From: Lyngbya sp. PCC 8106
GTDB lineage: Bacteria > Cyanobacteriota > Cyanobacteriia > Cyanobacteriales > Microcoleaceae
Assembly: GCF_000169095.1 (NCBI RefSeq)
Contig: NZ_AAVU01000080.1
Span: 1 to 13,814 of the forward strand
Direction of reading: 5' to 3'
DNA: 13,814 nt
In this document: positions 5,716-11,028 of the stretch, one piece after another
How positions within the stretch are numbered: position 1 is the first letter of the stretch
How the letters are laid out: each line of letters begins with the position of its first letter
Translations under genes and position numbers: made by a program
Notes under the pieces: generated by a model
What the model saw: the letters and a program-made list of their open reading frames with translations, nothing else
What the model was told of the DNA's origin: nothing
The model's database searches: none

Positions 5716-7038
5716 ATGACAGAAGAACAAGCTTTTAAACTGGGAATTGAAGCCTATATCTATGGCTATCCCTTAGTTTTAATGGATGTTAGCAAAGCCC
5801 TTTTTACAGCAGTCGCAGCCCCAGAAGGACTGGAAGCCCCGATTAACCAGTTTGCCCATTTAAAAGCCTTTCCTGATGCTTCCTTTACCAGTGTTGTTAG
5901 TCCTAACGCTGATACCTTCTACTCCACAGCTTGGCTCGATCTTTCCTTAGAACCTCTTGTTCTGAGTGTTCCCGATACGGCAGGGCGTTACTATCTGATG
6001 CCGATGCTGGATGCTTGGACAAACGTTTTTGCTTCTCCAGGTAAGCGGACAACGGGAACGGGAAAAGGGGATTTTGCTATTGTTGCACCGGGTTGGAGTG
6101 GGAAACTTCCTGATGGGGTTAAAAAGATTCAGTCCCCGACTTCTCTGGTGTGGATTATCGGACGAACTCAGACCAACGGTAAGGCAGATTATCAGGCAGT
6201 TCATGCCATCCAAACCCAGTATAAGCTAACGCCTCTGAGTCAATGGGGCAAATCCTACCAGCCTCCGAATAGCGTACCCATCGCTGAGGGAATTGACACT
6301 CACACTCCCCCAGTCAAACAAGTCCAAAACCTCGATGCAGCAGCCTTTTTTGGTCGGATGTGTGCTTCGATGAAAGGCAATCCACCCGCAGCCGCCGATG
6401 CAAAAACTGTGCAGAAATGGTCAGAAATCGGCATTATCCCCGGAGAAGACTTTAATATTCAAGCTCTTGATCCCTTAGTGGTTAAAGGTCTTGAACGTAG
6501 TGTCAAAGCTGGACACGAACAAGTTGTTGCCGCAGGCCAAAGTCCAAAGGCGGAGATCAAAAACAACTGGTTAATGACCTATGACTTAGGAAGCTACGGA
6601 ACGAACTACCTGAACCGTGCAGGCGTTGCTTGGGTTGGTTTAGGGGCAAATTTGCCCGAAGATGCGATCTATCCCATGACACGAGTAGATGACAATAGCA
6701 ACCCGTTGAGTGGGGAACATTGCTATGTTATGCACTTTGAAGCCGATCAGCTTCCTCCTGTCAATGCCTTTTGGTCAATTACGATGTATAACAACCAACA
6801 ATTTTTTGTCGATAATCCCCTTCACCGCTATGCTATTGGCGATCGCGATAGTTTGACTTTTAATCCAGATGGTTCCCTCGACATCTATATTCAGCACGAA
6901 TCACCGGGCAAAAATCAAGAGTCAAATTGGCTTCCCTCTCCCCAAGATGGTTTCAACCTGACTATGAGACTTTACTACCCCAAAGCCGCCGTATTGGATA
7001 AAACTTGGTCGCCACCGCTAGTCAAATCAATTTCGTAG
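5716..7038 (+). CDS. DUF1254 / DUF1214 domain-containing protein
   Basis: A 440-residue protein with both halves of a well-known architecture. The N-terminal DUF1254 domain (about 10-150) has AYIYGYPLVLMD, the NADTFYSTAWLDL block at 64-76 and a DTAGRYYLMPMLDAW block near 87-101. The C-terminal DUF1214 domain (about 320-425) has NAFWSITMYN, HRYAIGDRDSL and the LYYPK ending. The family is beta-rich, widespread in bacteria and of unproven function. Many relatives, as I recall them, carry a signal peptide; this one begins MTEEQAFKLG and has none, and an upstream stop excludes a hidden one, so it is predicted cytoplasmic unless exported otherwise. It follows a DUF202 membrane protein by 33 bp. A HIP1 site lies at 6839. 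Confidence 0.9.
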   Translation: MTEEQAFKLGIEAYIYGYPLVLMDVSKALFTAVAAPEGLEAPINQFAHLKAFPDASFTSVVSPNADTFYSTAWLDLSLEPLVLSVPDTAGRYYLMPMLDAWTNVFASPGKRTTGTGKGDFAIVAPGWSGKLPDGVKKIQSPTSLVWIIGRTQTNGKADYQAVHAIQTQYKLTPLSQWGKSYQPPNSVPIAEGIDTHTPPVKQVQNLDAAAFFGRMCASMKGNPPAAADAKTVQKWSEIGIIPGEDFNIQALDPLVVKGLERSVKAGHEQVVAAGQSPKAEIKNNWLMTYDLGSYGTNYLNRAGVAWVGLGANLPEDAIYPMTRVDDNSNPLSGEHCYVMHFEADQLPPVNAFWSITMYNNQQFFVDNPLHRYAIGDRDSLTFNPDGSLDIYIQHESPGKNQESNWLPSPQDGFNLTMRLYYPKAAVLDKTWSPPLVKSIS

Positions 7039-7055
7039 TCAATTATCAGTCAATT
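7037..7055. repeat. Direct repeat AGTCAATT x2 at the gene end
   Basis: AGTCAATT occurs at 7037-7044 and 7048-7055, separated by ATC, and overlaps the stop codon of the DUF1254 gene. Similar ATCAGTC repeats occur at 5194-5207. These resemble the short tandem repeats common between cyanobacterial genes. Confidence 0.5.
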
Positions 7056-7073
7056 GATTTTGTTAACTCTATT

Positions 7074-7110
7074 GCCCCCAAATCCCTCCTCGCTGGTCAA
7101 TTCTGGGGGC
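7074..7110 (+). terminator. Terminator-like hairpin after the DUF202-DUF1254 pair
   Basis: GCCCCCA (7074-7080) pairs perfectly with TGGGGGC (7104-7110) across a 23-nt loop, 35 bp after the stop codon. A T-run (7125-7130) follows about 14 bp later rather than immediately, so it is not a textbook intrinsic terminator. It is the only plausible one in this gap. Confidence 0.4.
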
Positions 7111-7153
7111 TAATATAGATTGATTTTTTACCAATTAAGTAACATTACTATAG

Positions 7154-7252
7154 TTGCTCAAAAGTAAAGTTATAGCGCAACGCGGGCGGGAACAGGGAAC
7201 AGGGAACAGGGAACAGAAGAGATAAATGCCTATAGTGCAAGGCTTTGAGCAA
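7154..7252. repeat. Inverted repeat enclosing a repeat-rich module
   Basis: TTGCTCAAA (7154-7162) is the exact reverse complement of TTTGAGCAA (7244-7252). Between them lie the near-identical direct repeats TATAGCGCAA (7171-7180) and TATAGTGCAA (7231-7240), and a heptamer array. The layout suggests a small intergenic repeat element rather than a gene; it has no coding capacity. Confidence 0.5.
7188..7215 (+). repeat. Heptamer tandem repeat (GGGAACA)4
   Basis: Four perfect head-to-tail copies of GGGAACA. This matches the class of short tandemly repeated repetitive (STRR) heptamers described in filamentous cyanobacteria, which sit between genes and vary in copy number. Confidence 0.9.
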
Positions 7253-7561
7253 TTTCTTACAATGGCGATCTGTAAATAGACCAGCGCGACTTGCTATAAC
7301 TGTGAAGACAAAAGAAACTAGAATAGTAAATAAGTTAACAATCTTTAGAGTTATTTACAAAGCTTGGTTGATTTATAGCATTTCCCAAGTTAGTAAGGTA
7401 CACTGTCTTGAAGATAAACCTGATCAAGTTAATTTATCTTTCAATCAGTTAAGATCCCGGTCAAAGACTTATACGGTATCGGTGGTTAGCGATCGCTAAA
7501 AACTCAGACGTTTTATGAATAGACAATAAGCTTAAATAAGGTAATACTTAACGACTTTTAC

Positions 7562-9178
7562 ATGATTAATCTAAGTCAAAAATTAGGACTGACTTTAGGA
7601 ATAGGAATACTTTCACTGCTGCCATCTTTTTCCATTTTAGCGGCAGAAAAGATCACATTTTCGATCACCCCATCAGTGGAATTTGATATTTCTGTAGATA
7701 GTTTAGTTGTTTTTGCTCAAACAGGTAAAATTAATCCTGATTTTGCTTTTTATGCTAAACTTTTTAGTGCTGAAGAATTAGCAAAGTTACGTTCTCTACT
7801 CAATAAATCTTTCCCAGTCAATAAAGAAGAAGCACTTGCGTTTTTTAATACCAGTTTTGGTCAAGAAATCATCAAGCAACTGAGTCTAGCAATTAACAGT
7901 CCACCCGCTCAAAGTCAACCCTTTTTAGAAGGTGCTATAACTTCGGCAGCAGCCAATCCTAATGGATTTAAAATCATTGATGTTATCAAAAACTATGACA
8001 GTCCAAGCTTAACGATTAATATAGAAACGATTCGCAATACTATTCAGGAAGTTTATCAATTATATCAGTCAACAGATCACATTTTTGATTGGTTAGACCG
8101 TCAAGCGGCTACCGAAGCGTTAACGACTACCTCAATTAATTTATCTGATTTATCTCAAACCGGACAATTTACTTGGACATCAGAAACATTAACGATTCCT
8201 CGTCCTAATAAAGATCCTTTAAATATCTTTGTTTATCTACCTCAAAATTCATCAAAACCTGCCCCGACAATCGTTATTACTCCGGGTTTAAATTCTGACT
8301 TTCAATCGTTGCGTTATGTGGCTGAACATTTAGCCTCTCATGGCTTTGCTACAGTCGGAATTAACTTTCCTGAAAGTGATAACGAAAGAATGAAAGATGC
8401 GTTACAAGGTTTAGATACATTTCCAAATCCTAATGCTTGGATGAATCAGCCCAAAGATGTTAGTCTGGCTTTAGATACTCTAGAAAAAAAGATGCAATCT
8501 GAAGCCAATTTTCAAGGGAAGTTAGATCTTGAAAATGTGGGAGTTTTAGGCCACTCTCTCGGAGGATATACAGCAATAGCAATAGGTGGTGCTGAAGTTC
8601 AATGGGAGTATGTATTAGAAGAATGTGCTAAGTTGAGTAATCCCAATCAAATCAACTTAAATCCTGCTTTACTTTGGCAATGTCAAGGAATAACAGAGAC
8701 TTCACCAGAAGCGGATCTTCAAGATCCAAGAATCAAAGCAGTTATCGCTATTAACCCAGTCACAAATCCTGCTTTTGGCAATCAAGGTATTAATGAAATC
8801 TCTGTTCCGATCATATTCATTGCTGGCAGTGCAGATATTTTTGCTCCTTCTTTGCCAGAACAAATTATTCCTTTTGCTGCGATTAATAAAGAGAATAAAT
8901 ATTTAATTTTAGTTAAAAATGGTACTCATTTATCTTTCTTGCAAGAAACGGGTGAATTACCTAAGTTTATAGTTGGAGAAGGGCAGAATTTTGCTTATGA
9001 TTATCTCAAAAGTATTAGTCTAGCTTTCTTTAATCTTTACTTGAATCAACAACAGGAATTTGAGCCTTATTTAACGGATACAGCTATACATAATATGGGA
9101 CAAAATCCCCTTCCTCTTCGTTTGATAAAGTCCTTGACACAAGAGCAACTTAATGAAGCCCTGACACCCATCAACTAA
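7562..9178 (+). CDS. Exported alpha/beta hydrolase with N-terminal DUF1400-like domain
   Basis: A 538-residue protein of a cyanobacterial type combining a DUF1400-like N-terminal region and an alpha/beta-hydrolase domain. A signal peptide is evident (hydrophobic 8-26, likely cleavage after Ala28). The N-terminal region (about 30-180) is helical and includes the SVDSLVVFAQTGKI and LNKSFPV motifs typical of DUF1400. The catalytic domain (about 205-500) has the TPGLNSD oxyanion region near 240-246. Its nucleophile elbow is GHSLGG with Ser332, a probable acid is Asp425 (AGSADIF), and the catalytic His456 is in NGTHLSF. The full Ser-Asp-His triad suggests an active periplasmic esterase, lipase or dienelactone-hydrolase-like enzyme; substrate unknown. 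The ATG has no good Shine-Dalgarno but is fixed by the signal peptide. It appears to be a single-gene unit flanked by gaps of 523 and 221 bp. Confidence 0.88.
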   Translation: MINLSQKLGLTLGIGILSLLPSFSILAAEKITFSITPSVEFDISVDSLVVFAQTGKINPDFAFYAKLFSAEELAKLRSLLNKSFPVNKEEALAFFNTSFGQEIIKQLSLAINSPPAQSQPFLEGAITSAAANPNGFKIIDVIKNYDSPSLTINIETIRNTIQEVYQLYQSTDHIFDWLDRQAATEALTTTSINLSDLSQTGQFTWTSETLTIPRPNKDPLNIFVYLPQNSSKPAPTIVITPGLNSDFQSLRYVAEHLASHGFATVGINFPESDNERMKDALQGLDTFPNPNAWMNQPKDVSLALDTLEKKMQSEANFQGKLDLENVGVLGHSLGGYTAIAIGGAEVQWEYVLEECAKLSNPNQINLNPALLWQCQGITETSPEADLQDPRIKAVIAINPVTNPAFGNQGINEISVPIIFIAGSADIFAPSLPEQIIPFAAINKENKYLILVKNGTHLSFLQETGELPKFIVGEGQNFAYDYLKSISLAFFNLYLNQQQEFEPYLTDTAIHNMGQNPLPLRLIKSLTQEQLNEALTPIN

Positions 9179-9399
9179 AAATGAATAAATATATCAATCC
9201 ACTATACTGATTTTTGACCTGTATATAAGTAGTCGGACAAAATTAAAGTTAACTGTGAAGGAAGGCAAAAGGCAAGCAACAGCAAAGGATTTCAGCACTT
9301 GTTAATTTTTCTTAATCCAGAACTATTTATTTCTGTCTGGGTACTTAGCAGCATAAAATATTATAAAATATATTTTGGAGAAAATACCATAAATTTGAG

Positions 9400-10065
9400 A
9401 TGATTTTTTCGATTCCCAATGTTTTGACAACTGAACAACTGAATTCTATTCAAACTCGTTTAGAAAAAGCAGAATTTGTTGAAGGTAAATTAACCGCAGG
9501 TTGGCACGCTAAACTTGTTAAAAACAATCAGCAGTTAAAATCCGGCACAAGTTTAATCAAAGAACTTAAAAGCGAAGTTGAACTGGTTATTAAAGAGAAT
9601 TTATTGTTTAAAACGGCGGTTCGTCCTCGGCGTATTCATTCACTTTTATTTAGTCGCTACGAGGTAGGAATGTCTTACGGAACCCATACGGATAATGCGT
9701 TGATGGGGAGTAATTTGTTACGTTCGGATGTATCGTTTACGTTGTTTTTAAATTCTCCAGATGAGTATGAAGGGGGGGAATTAGTGATAGAAGGTGCGGA
9801 TGATGAAAAAGCGTATAAATTAGAAGCAGGGGCGATGATTGTTTATCCATCTTCGACATTACATCGAGTTAATACTATTACAAAAGGAACTCGACTGGTG
9901 GTTGTGGGTTGGGTACAAAGTTTAGTTAGAGATGCGAGTCAACGAGAGATTTTATTTGATTTGGATACAGCGAGACGCGCGATGTTTGCCAGAGAAGGAA
10001 AAACCCCAGAATTTGATTTAATTTCTAAAAGTGTAGCCAATTTGTTGAGAAAATGGGCGGAATAA
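9400..10065 (+). CDS. PKHD-type Fe(II)/2-oxoglutarate-dependent hydroxylase (YbiX/PiuC family)
   Basis: A 221-residue dioxygenase of the PKHD-type hydroxylase family, matching the usual length of about 225. The double-stranded beta-helix core carries iron ligands His96 and Asp98 (GTHTDN) and His155 (TLHRV), with Arg165 placed to bind 2-oxoglutarate. Other family marks are RRIHSLLFSRYEVGMSYG (78-94), GGELVIEG and the C-terminal VRDASQREILFDLDTARR segment. It is soluble and cytoplasmic. The natural substrate is not established; proteobacterial relatives often lie next to siderophore-receptor genes, but no TonB receptor is visible here. A GGAG at 9377-9380 is too far from the ATG to be a normal Shine-Dalgarno. 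The next gene starts 18 bp downstream and is probably co-transcribed. Confidence 0.93.
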   Translation: MIFSIPNVLTTEQLNSIQTRLEKAEFVEGKLTAGWHAKLVKNNQQLKSGTSLIKELKSEVELVIKENLLFKTAVRPRRIHSLLFSRYEVGMSYGTHTDNALMGSNLLRSDVSFTLFLNSPDEYEGGELVIEGADDEKAYKLEAGAMIVYPSSTLHRVNTITKGTRLVVVGWVQSLVRDASQREILFDLDTARRAMFAREGKTPEFDLISKSVANLLRKWAE

Positions 10066-10072
10066 GGAATTT

Positions 10073-10078
10073 AAGGAG
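10073..10078 (+). promoter_or_regulatory. Strong Shine-Dalgarno between the hydroxylase and the next gene
   Basis: AAGGAG with a 5-bp spacer before the ATG at 10084. It lies wholly within the 18-bp gap after the hydroxylase stop and supports translation of the second gene from a shared mRNA. Confidence 0.8.
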
Positions 10079-10083
10079 ATCAG

Positions 10084-10563
10084 ATGTTATCCATTGAAGA
10101 TACATTTATATTGGTTGAAGAACGTCTTCCCATTTTGGGATTAAAGTTAGCCAGTGGTGTTCCTTCAGATGTTCGCGGAATTAGCGATGTTGATATTAGT
10201 TTGGTTCACCCCGAACCGCAAAATTTACTTCATTTAATGCCTGAAGGAACGCTTCAAAAAAAAAGGAAAAATTTACCTTATCCCGCTTGGGGATATCAAT
10301 TTATTCTTGCCAATAGACAGATTAATTTAACGGCTTCAACTTCTATTAAAGTTTATGATGCGGTTAAACATCGAGAGTTAGAACTCGAACTAATTCGCTC
10401 TTACCCTAGTTTACAACAAAGCGTCATAGAAATAAAGAAAAATACGACTTGGGGAACCGAAAAATGTTGGTGTCATCTGTTAGGATTAGAAGGGAATGAA
10501 TATGAGATCATGTTAAATCAAGATTTAGTGTTAGCAACAGGAAAAAAGAAAGTTATCTCTTAA
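10084..10563 (+). CDS. Small nucleotidyltransferase-like protein, unknown function
   Basis: A 159-residue soluble protein. The segment LASGVPSDVRGISDVDISL (22-40) resembles the Gly-Ser...Asp-x-Asp metal-binding motif of the nucleotidyltransferase superfamily, with Asp35 and Asp37 as candidate metal ligands. The following strands and the NRQINLTAST segment with a later KHRELELELI helix fit the minimal fold, as in GrpB-like or antitoxin-like members. The preceding residue pattern (Ser-Gly rather than Gly-Ser) is imperfect, so activity is uncertain. It follows the PKHD hydroxylase by 18 bp with a strong Shine-Dalgarno, implying one operon. Its TAA overlaps by 4 bp the stop of the convergent VanZ-like gene. 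I cannot name a target, and no HEPN partner is adjacent. Confidence 0.6.
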   Translation: MLSIEDTFILVEERLPILGLKLASGVPSDVRGISDVDISLVHPEPQNLLHLMPEGTLQKKRKNLPYPAWGYQFILANRQINLTASTSIKVYDAVKHRELELELIRSYPSLQQSVIEIKKNTTWGTEKCWCHLLGLEGNEYEIMLNQDLVLATGKKKVIS

Positions 10564-10952
10564 TATTGAGAGGAATTTTGGGGAAACCAGAGTTCTCCGA
10601 GTTTATAAAATAAGATAATTCCCAGTAAACTCGCCCCCAAATCGAGTAAACTAAAAGTACGATGGGGTAGAATTTGTTGTAACATTTCCTCAGCAATGGT
10701 AACAAGAGTAAACAAAAAAGGCCCAAAGGGAATAGAAAAATTAAAAATCATCATCATCCGTCTATTTGTAGCGCGATGACAAACAAAAGCAGCAATTCCG
10801 TAGAGAAAAAAATGTCCGATAATGTCATAGTAAGGAATTTTTGAAAGTTGTACTTCGGGGAGTTTTCCAAAGTCGGCGACTAACATTATCGAAAAAATAA
10901 GCATCAAATAGAGGATAGCAATAACTATCCAACCCCGTTGATTTATTTTCAT
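10560..10952 (-). CDS. VanZ-like family membrane protein
   Basis: A 130-residue protein with four predicted membrane helices (about 8-26, 44-59, 68-88, 103-122). The VanZ-like signature is present: Asp43...His47-Phe-Phe-Leu-Tyr, then Glu88-Glu89, Gln92-Gln93, Arg98 and Asp104 followed by GASLLGI. The name comes from a teicoplanin-resistance accessory gene, but most members, including cyanobacterial ones, have no shown link to antibiotics; a cell-envelope role is only a guess. The start ATG at 952 of the tenth kilobase (10950-10952) gives a basic N-terminus before the first helix. A strong hairpin lies 3 bp upstream where a Shine-Dalgarno would sit. The gene is 76 bp downstream of polA on the same strand and converges with the nucleotidyltransferase-like gene. 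Confidence 0.88.
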   Translation of the reverse strand: MKINQRGWIVIAILYLMLIFSIMLVADFGKLPEVQLSKIPYYDIIGHFFLYGIAAFVCHRATNRRMMMIFNFSIPFGPFLFTLVTIAEEMLQQILPHRTFSLLDLGASLLGIILFYKLGELWFPQNSSQY

Positions 10953-10955
10953 ATT

Positions 10956-10990
10956 GATAGCGGTAAAATTCTAATTTTTTAACGGCTATC
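10956..10990 (-). promoter_or_regulatory. Hairpin between polA and the vanZ-like start codon
   Basis: GATAGC (10956-10961), GT and AAAATT pair with AATTTT, AC and GCTATC (10985-10990) to give about 14 base pairs with one G-G opposition, a 3-nt bulge and a 2-nt loop. It ends 3 bp before the vanZ-like ATG. No T-run follows on the minus strand, so it is not a standard terminator. It could hide the ribosome site, stabilise an mRNA end or be a small palindromic repeat. Confidence 0.5.
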
Positions 10991-11028
10991 CATGACTCCA
11001 ACAGCGTCAGTTACTATTCCGGAAAGGT

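Larger units (their letters stand above)
7039..7561. other. Long intergenic region with repeats, no supported gene
   Basis: A 523-bp gap holding a GC hairpin, an inverted repeat, a heptamer array and a HIP1 octamer (7489-7496). A frame from a TTG at 7245 to 7499 (84 codons) exists. It starts inside the inverted repeat, lacks a Shine-Dalgarno and resembles no family I know, so I do not call it a gene. The promoter of the following hydrolase is probably in the AT-rich last 60 bp, but I see no consensus boxes. Confidence 0.6.

Noticed and set aside
7245..7499. 84-codon frame in the intergenic region
   Set aside because: TTG start inside an inverted repeat, no Shine-Dalgarno, no recognisable domain, ends at a HIP1 octamer; most likely chance.
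9225..9290. GTCGGACAAAATTAAAGTTAAC followed by A/G-rich sequence, suspected transposon end
   Set aside because: It looks like sequence I associate with cyanobacterial intergenic repeats, but no partner inverted repeat or transposase fragment was found in the 221-bp gap.
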